A stretch of DNA of 64,000 bases from Rhodoferax lithotrophicus (GTDB lineage: Bacteria > Pseudomonadota > Gammaproteobacteria > Burkholderiales > Burkholderiaceae_C). The notes below the pieces were generated by a model that made no database searches, was not told where the DNA came from, and was given only the letters and a program-made list of their open reading frames with translations. A program made the translations under genes and the position numbers. Of this stretch, positions 45,563-54,500 are shown one piece after another (position 1 is the stretch's first letter; every line of letters begins with the position of its first letter). Location of the stretch: the NCBI RefSeq assembly GCF_019973615.1, contig NZ_AP024238.1, positions 2,046,001 through 2,110,000 on the forward strand, in the 5' to 3' direction.

Positions 45563-47998
45563 ATGCAATTTCCTGAATCCTGGTTGCGTGAATTTTGCAA
45601 CCCACCTTTGAGCACTGCTGAACTCTCTGAAACCTTGACGATGGCAGGTTTGGAAGTGGAAGAACTCAAACCCGTAGCACCGCCGTTCAGCCACATCGTT
45701 GTGGGTGAAATCAAAGAAGCCGTGCAACACCCCAATGCCGACCGCCTGCGCGTGTGTCAGGTGGATGTGGGTCAGGCCGAGTTGCTGACTATTGTGTGTG
45801 GTGCACCCAATGCCCGCGTGGGGATCAAAGTGCCTTGTGCCTTGGTTGGTGCAGAGTTGCCACCTGGAGAGGACGGTAAACCGTTTTTGATCAAGGTTGG
45901 CAAGCTTCGTGGCGTGGAGAGTTTTGGCATGTTGTGTTCGGCACGCGAACTCAAGCTCTCAGAAGTGCATGGTGGCTTGATGGAGCTGGCCTCTAACGCC
46001 TCAGTGGGGCAAAATATTCGCGAGCATTTGCAGTTGGATGACACCCTGCTGACACTCAAGCTCACACCCAATCTGGCACATTGCCTGAGTGTCTATGGTG
46101 TGGCGCGTGAAGTGGCCGCCTTGACCGGTGCACCCCTGAAGCCGCTGACTTTTCCCAAGGCCGCTTGTGCGCTGGATGACGTGTTGCCGGTGAAAGTGAG
46201 TGCACCTGATTTGTGCGGACGTTTTTCCGGGCGAGTGATTCGGGGTGTGAATCCCAAGGCCACCACGCCAGCCTGGATGGTCGACAAATTGGCCCGTTGC
46301 GGTCAACGCAGTGTGACGGCGTTGGTTGATATTTCTAACTATGTGATGTTTGAGTTGGGTCGCCCCAGTCATATTTTTGATCTGGACAAGATTCATGGTG
46401 GTCTGAATGTGCGTTGGGGCAAGCCGGGTGAACAGCTCAAGTTGCTCAACGGCAATACGGTGATAGTGGATACCCAGGTAGGCGTGATTGCAGACGATGT
46501 GCAGGTTGAATCCTTGGCGGGCATCATGGGTGGTGATGCGACAGCAGTGTCAGACGACACCACCAACATTTATGTTGAAGCCGCGTATTGGTGGCCCAAA
46601 GCCATTGCTGGGCGTTCGCGCCGCTTTAATTTCTCCACCGATGCAGGACACCGGTTTGAACGAGGGGTGGATCCTGAGTTGACGGTAGAGCACATTGAAC
46701 GCATTACCCAATTGATTCTGGAGATTTGCGGGACGCCTGACACTGTTTGTGGTCCTTTGGATGACCAAAAAGTTGCTATGCCGCCAGTCTGCAAAGTGAG
46801 TATGCGCGTGGCACGTGCGGCCAAAGTACTTGGTATGCCTTTAACCCAGGAGCAGTGTGTGAAAGCACTCACCGGGCTGGGCTTGCCGGTTGTAGAGGGG
46901 GCGGGTGTGGTGGAGGTGACGGCACCGTCCTACCGCTTCGACTTGCAAATTGAAGAGGATTTGATTGAAGAAGTGGCCCGGATGATCGGTTTTCACCATT
47001 TGCCGCAAACACCACCCAGTGCACCAATCACTGCCAAGATCCGCCCTGAAAATCAGCGTTCCGGTTTTGCTGTGCGGCGTACATTGGCAGGTTTGGGTTA
47101 CCAGGAAACCATCAACTTTAGTTTTGTCGAAGAACGCTGGGAGAATGAGCTCGCGGGCAACCCGAATCCAATCAAGTTGCTCAATCCGATTGCCAGCCAA
47201 ATGAGCGTGATGCGCTCGTCATTGCTTGGTTCTTTGCTACAAGTTTTAAAATTTAATCAGGATCGTAAAGCACAGCGAGTAAGGGTTTTTGAATTGGGTC
47301 GGGTGTTTTTGCGTGATGCATCCATTATCAGCACCGACACTACCGTGCAAGGTTTTGATCAACCCATGAAGGTGGCTGGGCTGACGGTTGGCTCCGTGGA
47401 TACCCCAGCGTGGGGATGCAAAGAGCGTGCCGTTGACTTCTTTGATGTCAAGGGTGATTTGGAAACTTTGGTGGCCCCAAGCCGGTTAACGTTTGAGCCA
47501 GCTCAACATCCGGCCATGCACCCAGGTCGTTGTGCTCAAGTCGTGTGTGCTGGCAAAGTTGTTGGGTTTGTGGGCGAATTGCATCCTAAATGGCGACAAA
47601 CCTATGATTTGACGCAAGCGCCTGTGTTGTTTGAGATGGATTTAGATGCGGTGCTGAACCGTCAAGTGCCTCAATTTACGTCTGTACCGCGTTTCCAGTC
47701 GATTGAGCGCGATATTGCCGTGATGGTTAATGAAGCCGTAACACATGATGCCTTGATGAAAGCCATTTGGTCAGCCGAAACGTCAGGTGTGTTACGTGAT
47801 GCATTGCTGTTTGACATTTATCGGCCCCAAGCAATGGATATCAGTGGTAAACAAACGGTATTTACAGAAAAAAGTATGGCTGTGAGATTAAGCCTCAATT
47901 CGGAAAATACCGCGTTGACTGAGCAGCAAATTGAGGCCACAGTGGCTGCTGTTGTGCTCAGTCTGGCTGAAAAAGTAGGTGCGCGTCAGCGTATTTGA
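45563..47998 (+). CDS. pheT: phenylalanyl-tRNA synthetase beta subunit
   Basis: An 811-residue beta subunit beginning MQFPESWLREFCNPPLSTAE, with an EMAP/tRNA-binding domain (HPNADRLRVCQVDVG, about residues 50-65), B3/B4 editing region, B5 domain and C-terminal anticodon-binding FDX-ACB domain (FPRFQSIERDIAVMV-like VPRFQSIERDIAVMV). The ATG at 45563 starts the family N-terminus; the frame is open to 45539. Confidence 0.97.
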   Translation: MQFPESWLREFCNPPLSTAELSETLTMAGLEVEELKPVAPPFSHIVVGEIKEAVQHPNADRLRVCQVDVGQAELLTIVCGAPNARVGIKVPCALVGAELPPGEDGKPFLIKVGKLRGVESFGMLCSARELKLSEVHGGLMELASNASVGQNIREHLQLDDTLLTLKLTPNLAHCLSVYGVAREVAALTGAPLKPLTFPKAACALDDVLPVKVSAPDLCGRFSGRVIRGVNPKATTPAWMVDKLARCGQRSVTALVDISNYVMFELGRPSHIFDLDKIHGGLNVRWGKPGEQLKLLNGNTVIVDTQVGVIADDVQVESLAGIMGGDATAVSDDTTNIYVEAAYWWPKAIAGRSRRFNFSTDAGHRFERGVDPELTVEHIERITQLILEICGTPDTVCGPLDDQKVAMPPVCKVSMRVARAAKVLGMPLTQEQCVKALTGLGLPVVEGAGVVEVTAPSYRFDLQIEEDLIEEVARMIGFHHLPQTPPSAPITAKIRPENQRSGFAVRRTLAGLGYQETINFSFVEERWENELAGNPNPIKLLNPIASQMSVMRSSLLGSLLQVLKFNQDRKAQRVRVFELGRVFLRDASIISTDTTVQGFDQPMKVAGLTVGSVDTPAWGCKERAVDFFDVKGDLETLVAPSRLTFEPAQHPAMHPGRCAQVVCAGKVVGFVGELHPKWRQTYDLTQAPVLFEMDLDAVLNRQVPQFTSVPRFQSIERDIAVMVNEAVTHDALMKAIWSAETSGVLRDALLFDIYRPQAMDISGKQTVFTEKSMAVRLSLNSENTALTEQQIEATVAAVVLSLAEKVGARQRI

Positions 47999-48034
47999 TC
48001 ACGATGCAAAACTTTGCCTGAAAGCGAAATATCG

Positions 48035-48373
48035 ATGGACATCACGGTGGAGTCTCTTGAAACACCTGCGCTCACCAAGGCGCAGTTGGCGGATTTGTTG
48101 TTCGAGAAAATAGGTTTGAACAAACGCGAGTCCAAAGACATGATTGACGCATTTTTTGACTTGATTGCGACCAGTCTGGTTGACGGCAATGATGTCAAGC
48201 TGACAGGATTTGGCAATTTCCAAATCCGAACCAAAGCACCCAGGCCTGGGCGTAACCCTCGAACTGGGGAAGCTATTCCAATTCAGGCTCGCCGCGTGGT
48301 GACGTTTCATGCCAGTCAGAAACTCAAAGAACAGATTCAAAATCAGAGTTCCAACACTTCTGTGAGCTTTTGA
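48035..48373 (+). CDS. ihfA: integration host factor alpha subunit
   Basis: A 112-residue HU/IHF-family DNA-bending protein: [55 protein letters not shown] with the intercalating Pro in RNPRTGE. It heterodimerises with IHF-beta. The ATG at 48035 is preferred; a TTG at 48014 would add seven unlikely residues. The pheT-ihfA order is conserved in proteobacteria. The tail is slightly longer than in E. coli. Confidence 0.94.
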   Translation: MDITVESLETPALTKAQLADLLFEKIGLNKRESKDMIDAFFDLIATSLVDGNDVKLTGFGNFQIRTKAPRPGRNPRTGEAIPIQARRVVTFHASQKLKEQIQNQSSNTSVSF

Positions 48374-48473
48374 TCAGAGTCAAGATGAATACAAGTTGTG
48401 AAAAAAGTTGCCTTTACAAAGTTGACTGGCTTAGCGTAACCTTCGAACCCTTTAGCTTAATTTGTTGACTTTT

Positions 48474-48923
48474 ATGGAGAATCCGCTCCCCATTATTCCC
48501 GCCAAACGCTACTTCACTATTGGTGAAGTGGGCGATTTATGTGGGGTAAAACCGCATGTGCTTCGGTATTGGGAGCAGGAATTTACGCAACTTCGCCCGA
48601 TGAAGCGGCGTGGGAATCGGCGTTATTACCAGCATCATGAAGTGTTGATGATTCGCCGGATTCGTGATTTGCTCTACGACCAAGGTTTTACCATCAGTGG
48701 GGCCCGTAACAAAATGCAGGAGTTATTGGAACAAGGGCGTGTACATCCATCTTCGGATGAGGTGTTTCTGTCTGGTGTTGAAGTGATTGAGATGAGTGAA
48801 TCTATGGCTCAAGGTCTTGAGTCGATAGATGTCCTGAATGCGGCTGATGTGTCGTTGAACTCGTGGACACAGGTTCGTCGGGAACTACTGTCCATTCGTG
48901 ATTTGCTTGCTGTCAAGAGCTAA
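48474..48923 (+). CDS. MerR family transcriptional regulator
   Basis: A 149-residue protein with the MerR helix-turn-helix at residues 13-75: YFTIGEVGDLCGVKPHVLRYWEQEF and RRGNRRYYQHHEVLMIRRIRDLLYDQGFTISGAR. The C-terminal third has no metal-binding Cys motif. The ihfA-merR-tRNA-Pro order is common in beta- and gammaproteobacteria. Its ligand and targets are unknown. Confidence 0.88.
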   Translation: MENPLPIIPAKRYFTIGEVGDLCGVKPHVLRYWEQEFTQLRPMKRRGNRRYYQHHEVLMIRRIRDLLYDQGFTISGARNKMQELLEQGRVHPSSDEVFLSGVEVIEMSESMAQGLESIDVLNAADVSLNSWTQVRRELLSIRDLLAVKS

Positions 48924-48941
48924 AAACACCGAGTCTCGGGT

Positions 48942-48947
48942 TATAAT
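48942..48947 (+). promoter_or_regulatory. candidate -10 box for tRNA-Pro
   Basis: TATAAT lies 10 bp before the mature tRNA 5' end; the -35 is unclear, so co-transcription with the MerR gene is also possible. Confidence 0.4.
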
Positions 48948-48956
48948 TTATGTCTT

Positions 48957-49033
48957 CGGTGTGTGGCGCAGCCTGGTAGCGCACTTGCATGGGGTGCAAG
49001 GGGTCGAAGGTTCGAATCCTTTCACACCGACCA
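48957..49033 (+). tRNA. tRNA-Pro(GGG)
   Basis: A 77-nt cloverleaf with encoded CCA: acceptor CGGTGTG/CACACCG, D-arm GCGC-AGCCTGGTA-GCGC, anticodon stem CTTGC/GCAAG with loop ATGGGGT (anticodon GGG) and T-arm GTTCGAATC. It is the probable insertion point for the decayed mobile DNA downstream. Confidence 0.95.
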
Positions 49034-49041
49034 ATAAAATT

Positions 49042-49077
49042 AAGGACTTAGCTTAGAAATGAGCTAAGTCCTTTTTC
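49042..49077 (+). terminator. Rho-independent terminator after tRNA-Pro
   Basis: AAGGACTTAGCT pairs with AGCTAAGTCCTT around an 8-nt loop, followed by T5, 8 bp after the tRNA. Confidence 0.9.
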
Positions 49078-49374
49078 TTTGTCTCTGATTTTTTTGTTCT
49101 GGTTGCCGTTTCTCAAAAGCTGTGGTTGGATGGCTATGGACGATATTGGATTGGTGAGTGCATTTTTCTCGTAACTACTCAGCCCGAGTTTAGATAATCT
49201 GACTGGATTCAGGCGAAGCTGAGCTGTTGAGCCCTTGAATGCACTGACAAGGGACTCAAAAATATTACGCCCTTGCTTGTGCGTGGTGGCGCAATAGGAG
49301 TGGAAGATGCAGTAGTTCTGTGCACCTTGAGGTGTACGAAACCATTCGTCGCATCTAGCAATGGGTAGGTCAAA
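49048..49374 (-). pseudogene. C-terminal remnant of an IS66-like transposase
   Basis: Without a start codon, the minus frame ending at 49048 reads CDEWFRTPQGAQNYCIFHSY then HKQGRNIFESLVSAFKGS, which resembles the IS66 TnpC C-terminus (FRTxEGAxxFCRIRSY...RKQG). An in-frame stop lies about ten codons upstream of FDLP and no upstream transposase sequence is seen. No terminal inverted repeats were found. The rest of 49078-49570 holds no other recognisable gene. Confidence 0.6.
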
Positions 49375-49570
49375 ACCTTCGTTGAAAAATTTCTGAGATG
49401 CCCATCAAACAATCTGCTGTGTGTCTACTCTGTCACTGTTTGTAAGGGTGTGTATCACGCGTCAACGCAAGCATTTACACGCCGTTGTAGGTACAAGCCG
49501 GAACGAAATTCTGGCTCGCTTATGACAGTTGGAGCAAATGCAACTGTCGCTTCATGAGTGAGTTTTAACC

Positions 49571-49879
49571 ATGTCAACCATTAAAAATCTGATCGCTACT
49601 GCTTTGTTTACCAGCGTTGCTGCTGTCTCGTTTGCCCAGGCTCCTGCAGCCCCCAAAGATGCAGTTCCGACCACCCCTGCTGCTATGAACGCACCAGCGG
49701 TCAAGGTGACCATCAAGCATACGGTTAAGAAAGTAGAAGAACCCAAGGCAAAAGACGCTGCTGCAGTCACACCGACAGACGCGGCTTCAAAACCAGCACA
49801 CACGGCAAAGAAGGTGCATAAGGCTGCTTCCACGAAGAAAGCAGACAAGGCAGCACCTGCTGCTTCTGACACCAAATAA
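49571..49879 (+). CDS. small secreted Ala/Lys/Pro-rich protein
   Basis: A 102-residue protein with a signal peptide (STIKNLIATALFTSVAAVSFA, cleavage at FA-Q) and a low-complexity mature part rich in Ala, Lys, Pro and Thr with repeated KK, KAA and VKK words and no Cys or Trp. It would be a basic, probably unstructured periplasmic protein. A perfect terminator follows. I do not recognise a family, though small PAK-rich exported proteins are common in this order. Confidence 0.7.
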   Translation: MSTIKNLIATALFTSVAAVSFAQAPAAPKDAVPTTPAAMNAPAVKVTIKHTVKKVEEPKAKDAAAVTPTDAASKPAHTAKKVHKAASTKKADKAAPAASDTK

Positions 49880-49897
49880 ACAATTGGAGTTATGACT

Positions 49898-49934
49898 AAT
49901 GGAGGGGCCGGTATTTACCGGCCCCTCCATTTTG
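49898..49934 (+). terminator. very strong Rho-independent hairpin
   Basis: AATGGAGGGGCCGGT pairs perfectly with ACCGGCCCCTCCATT around ATTT (15-bp stem), followed by TTTT, 18 bp after the secreted-protein stop. Confidence 0.9.
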
Positions 49935-50003
49935 CTCAAAAGTTGAAACAGCAAGCACGTCGTCAGATTAACGCAAGCACAGAGTTGCATGCTGCACTGC
50001 AAC

Positions 50004-50354
50004 ATGATCAAATCCATCGACACACAGCTAAGGCTTGAAGACCTGCTCGCAGATATGCACTTTGCGCGCAAACACGACCAACTTGGGCGACTGGCTTTGC
50101 TGGCTTATTGCGAGGTCAAAGGATGGGCACGCTGGGCGGGTAAATTAGATGTGGCTGACACGGCGTTGCGAATGTTCTCTGAGAACCCGTGCCTCAGCAA
50201 GGAGGAATTCCTTACCAACATTGACAAGCTGATTGCGTTATTGGCGTTGCACGAACACGAGTACCAGCGAACCAATGCGTGCTATGCCATGACGCAGATT
50301 CAACTACAAAGTGCATCAGTGGGTAGTTTAATCGGACACATCTCCAAACCATAA
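50004..50354 (+). CDS. hypothetical protein, possibly 3'-truncated by mobile DNA
   Basis: A 116-residue predicted cytoplasmic protein (MIKSIDTQLRLEDLLADMH...). It is Leu- and Ala-rich and probably helical, with LGRLALLAYCEVKGWARWAG in the middle. No family is recognised. The last ~18 codons overlap on the other strand a transposase-like remnant, so the original C-terminus may be lost. An ATG at 49989 is an alternative start; neither has a clear ribosome site. Confidence 0.55.
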   Translation: MIKSIDTQLRLEDLLADMHFARKHDQLGRLALLAYCEVKGWARWAGKLDVADTALRMFSENPCLSKEEFLTNIDKLIALLALHEHEYQRTNACYAMTQIQLQSASVGSLIGHISKP

Positions 50355-50440
50355 AAGACCTCATGGGGCGTGCGATAACCCAAGAACCACGAGGCTGTTG
50401 CGTGGTGTGTCTGGTAGCTGTGGCACTCGCCCGCTATACG
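50300..50440 (-). pseudogene. C-terminal remnant of an IS-type transposase
   Basis: The minus frame reads SWFLGYRTPHEVFYGLEM, close to the R-LG-TP-EVF ending of IS30/IS3-class transposases (typical RPRKxLGxxTPxEVF). Only this tail is recognisable; upstream in the frame there are no DDE motifs. Confidence 0.5.
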
Positions 50441-50552
50441 GCTACCCCTTTTACATAACGGCGCATTGCCCTCAGTGCCCACCAGTCGCTGCGCTAAAGC
50501 TCCGCTTGGTGCCGGTCACCGCTGCGCGCCCTTCGGGTGAAGGCCACAGACG

Positions 50553-50830
50553 TTATGCAAAGTGGCCTTCGCTGGAGTCGGTTGCACAGCCGTCGGCGCG
50601 CCCTTTGCCCACCTGGGGGTGGCCAGCGGTGATGTAGGCCTGGGCAATGGTCAGCGCGGCCACCATCAGGACTTGGCGGTTGTTGCAGATTTCGGTGAGT
50701 GGGTCAAACGCGAACTCGCGTTTGAACGGCGTTTCAATCTGCGCATCCAGCCGCGCCAGCAATATCCTGCGGTGGGTGTCGCCCGTCAAAACGAGGTTGT
50801 TGCTCGACACCAGAAACAGGGCGTACCTGG
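50553..50830 (-). pseudogene. fragment of a mobile-element replication/ATPase-type protein
   Basis: The minus frame ending at 50553 contains SSNNLVLTGDTHRRILLARL then DAQIETPFKREFAFDP and MVAALTIAQAYITAGHP, which resembles the C-terminal part of plasmid or phage primase/helicase-like proteins found in genomic islands. The N-terminal part is gone and the frame runs into the L,D-transpeptidase gene. Assignment is from pattern memory only. Confidence 0.45.
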
Positions 50831-50833
50831 TAG

Positions 50834-51520
50834 CTATTGCCCTGGGTTGATCACGTCGCGTGCTCCAAAAAATAGCTTCACCGGGCGGGTTTCTGGCAGC
50901 ACGTAAACAATGCCGTTGGTTCCTGCAAAGGCTGCGCTGACCACATGCTGGAAAAAATCGGCGGGTACATTGATGCATCCATAGGAAATTCGGTTGTCCA
51001 GTGGTGTCGGGGTGGCCAGACGTTGGGCGCGACGTTCCTGAGCATTGCTAGTGATCACGGGGTGTAGAGAAATGGCTGCGTCATAATCCACCCATAGAAT
51101 TTCCTTGTTATGTATATTGCGATCAAGAGACGCAACAAAACGCCCTGCCGGGGTGGTGCGTTCATCAGGTCGAATGGCAGAAAGTTTGCGGTCTCCAATG
51201 CCCGGAACTGAATGGTCTCCTATGGCCAGACCGAGCAAGGCCGGGGCAGCCCCACGCAGTCTTCCGTCTGGGTGGAACACAAAGACCTCGGCCTCTTTCT
51301 TGTCCAGAATGATGAATGGCAAACCGGCGTTGTCGTTTGTGTCAACCACCCAATTGGCAATCTGCCGGGCATCCGCTGAAGGACTTTCATGGTCGAACTG
51401 AGCCAATTTCAGTGGCTTGGGGGGCAAGGTGTTGCCCCCCTCGGCCTGGCAGTTGCTAGCACCGATGATCATCAACCCAATGCAAAGTCTTTTCACAATG
51501 TTGAATCGGGAAATGCCCAC
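50834..51520 (-). CDS. L,D-transpeptidase catalytic-domain protein (YkuD-like)
   Basis: An exported protein with hydrophobic signal (NIVKRLCIGLMIIGASNCQA). The C-terminal half ends with DNRISYGCINVPADFF, the SxGC catalytic Cys motif of YkuD L,D-transpeptidases, preceded by ISLHPVITS with the conserved His. It would cross-link peptidoglycan or anchor proteins. The GTG at 51520 is chosen because it gives a normal signal peptide and does not overlap the adhesin; a start at 51598 would overlap the adhesin stop. It follows the adhesin by 35 bp. Confidence 0.78.
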   Translation of the reverse strand: MGISRFNIVKRLCIGLMIIGASNCQAEGGNTLPPKPLKLAQFDHESPSADARQIANWVVDTNDNAGLPFIILDKKEAEVFVFHPDGRLRGAAPALLGLAIGDHSVPGIGDRKLSAIRPDERTTPAGRFVASLDRNIHNKEILWVDYDAAISLHPVITSNAQERRAQRLATPTPLDNRISYGCINVPADFFQHVVSAAFAGTNGIVYVLPETRPVKLFFGARDVINPGQ

Positions 51521-51554
51521 CTTGGAGTCACCCAAGCAGCCATTGCTGGTGTTA

Positions 51555-54500
51555 TCAGTTGCGATCTTGCTTGCGTGTGCGCGTTGGAGCCACATCACTG
51601 ACCAGTGGAGTCTGAACCGACACTATGACAGGTGGCACGACAGCAGGTGGAATGAACTGCGGAGGCGTGACAACTGGAGGAGGTACAACAATGGGTGGCA
51701 CGATCACGGGTGGTGGAATGAACACTGGCGGAGGCGCGACGGGTGGGGTAACAATTACGGGAGGAACCACGTTAGGCGGGATCGTCACGGGCGGCGGGTT
51801 GACTGGAGGTACGACTACAGGAAGTTCCACGGCAGGAATGACTGTCAACACACCATTGACGTATTTGACGGTGTAGTTTCCCGGCACGTAAGTACCGGTT
51901 GCACCACTGGGTGTGATGACATAGGGGCTACCGGCAACCGGTGCAGTGGGAACAGTTCCTGGGCTGGTTTCGTTGACCGCCGTTACGGTGTCACCGTTGA
52001 CCAAGCCGGTTGACGTGAACGCCGTAGTCGGCAGAACAATTGTCTGACCATAGGTCTTGGATGCATCGTTGGCTGTCACAGCTAAAGCAGCCGGAATGAT
52101 GGTGAGTGCCCCATTGATGTACGCCACGGTGTAGTTGCTAGGTACATAGGTTCCGGTGGCTCCACTGGGGGTGATCACATAAGGGCTACCTGCTACAGGT
52201 GCAGTAGCAACCGTGCCGGGGCTGACCTCAGTGACAGCTGTTACGGTGTCACCGTTGACCAGACCGGTCGAGGTAAACGCCGTTGTTGGCAGCACGGTGG
52301 TTTGGCCATAGGTCTTGGACGCATCGTTGGCCGTTACAACCAAGGGTGCCGGAATGATGGTGAGTGCGCCATTGACGTAAGCCACGGTGTAGTTGCTGGG
52401 CACATAGGTTCCCGTAGCGCCGCTGGGCGTGATCACATAAGGGCTACCGGCCACAGGTGCGGTGGGTACGGTTCCAGGACTAACCTCCGTGACTGCCGTT
52501 ACGGTGTCACCGTTGACCAGACCGGTCGAGGTAAACGCCGTAGTTGGCAACACCGTGGTTTGACCATAAGTTTTGGACGCATCGTTGGCTGTTACAACCA
52601 AGGGTGCCGGAATGATGGTGAGTGCGCCATTGACGTAAGCCACGGTGTAGTTGCTGGGCACATAGGTTCCCGTAGCGCCGCTGGGCGTGATCACATAAGG
52701 GCTACCGGCCACAGGTGCGGTGGGTACGGTTCCAGGACTAACCTCCGTGACTGCCGTTACGGTGTCACCGTTGACCAGACCGGTCGAGGTAAACGCCGTA
52801 GTTGGCAACACCGTGGTTTGACCATAAGTTTTGGACGCATCGTTGGCTGTTACAACCAAGGGTGCCGGAATGATGGTGAGTGCGCCATTGACGTAAGCCA
52901 CGGTGTAGTTGCTGGGCACATAGGTTCCCGTAGCACCACTGGGTGTGATCACATAGGGGCTACCGGCAACCGGTGCAGTAGGCACTGTGCCGGGACTGAC
53001 CTCGGTGACAGCCGTTACGGTGTCACCATTGACCAGACCGGTCGAGGTAAACGCCGTAGTTGGCAACACCGTGGTTTGGCCATAAGTTTTGGACGCATCG
53101 TTGGCCGTTACAACCAAGGGCGCAGGAATGATGGTGAGTGCGCCATTGATGTAAGCCACGGTGTAGTTGCTGGGCACAAACGTCCCGGTGGCACTGCTGG
53201 GCGTGATGACATAAGGGCTGCCGGCCACAGGTGCGGTGGGTACGGTTCCAGGACTGACCTCCGTGACTGCCGTTACCGTGTCACCATTAACCAATCCCGT
53301 TGACGTGAAAGCAGTGGGTGGCAGCACGATGGTTTGCCCATATGTCTTGGAGGCATCATTGGCTGTTACAACCAAGGGCGCAGGAATGATGGTGAGCGCG
53401 CCATTGATGTAAGCCACGGTGTAGTTGCTGGGCACATAGGTTCCCGTAGCGCCACTGGGCGTGATCACATAAGGGCTACCCGCGACAGCCGCCGTCGGCA
53501 CGGTGCCAGGACTGACCTCGGTGACAGCCGTTACCGTGTCACCATTAACCAAGCCGGTCGAGGTAAACGCCGTAGTCGGCAGTACGGTGGTTTGCCCATA
53601 AGTCTTGGACGCATCATTGGCCGTCACGGTCAAGGGTGCGGGTGTCACGGTCAGGGCCCCATTGAGGTAGCTGATGGTGTAATTACTGGGCAGAAATGCC
53701 CCATTGGCAAGCGCTGCACTTGGGATGATCGGGTAAGTACTGCCCGCCACACTGGCCCCGGCGGCCGAGCCAGTGCTGGTCTCTGTCACGCTGAGCACAG
53801 TTTCTCCCGCAACGGGGGCGACCGGTGTGGTGAATGCACTGCTTGCTGGAGTGAAGGTTTGTCCATAGACCTTGCTGGCCGAGTCCGCCAGGATGCTCAT
53901 CGGTCTTGGGGTGATCGCCGCGCTGGTTCTCTCAATGCCTGGAACACAGGACATCCACAAGGCGAACAAGCCCGCATCCACACCACCCAGGCTATAGCCG
54001 GTGTAGGTGATGCCGATGTTGGCAGCCACATCTTTGCTGTCGAACGTGGCTGTACCTGGAATCAGGGTCACCACACCGCCCAAACTTGGCGTGCCTTTGA
54101 GGGCCAATGTGGCGCTGGTGTTGCCGTCATAAACTTTGTTGACCCCTTGGGCGAACACCAGCATGTGCTGTGTCAGGAGTGCGGCACCAGTCCCGGTAAA
54201 GTTGCCTGAATAATCATGCGGGGTCGCGTAGGAAGTTGGTGTGTAGTCAACCACGACGGTGTTGGGGGCCGCCGAGGTGACGGTGTAGGTTATGCCGGGC
54301 GCAAAAGTCACCGTGCCCCCAACGCCGGCAACCCCGTTGCCACTGCCATCACTGCCAGCGCGCAACAAAACATTGCCGGAGGTTGTGGTCATATTGGCGT
54401 TGATATTGATGTCGCGACCACAGCAGGCAATAAAGTCGCCAGTGGTCGTCGTTGTGGCCGCATTCACATTGATATCGCGTCCGGCATTCGATGTAATGTT

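Noticed and set aside
51840..53905. CRISPR array
   Set aside because: Repeats are 258 bp, in frame and without spacers; they encode MBG domains.
52302..54209. Two long plus-strand open frames opposite the adhesin repeats
   Set aside because: They are antisense shadows of the 258-bp repeats; the Gly/Arg-rich translations repeat with the same period and no ribosome site or domain is seen.
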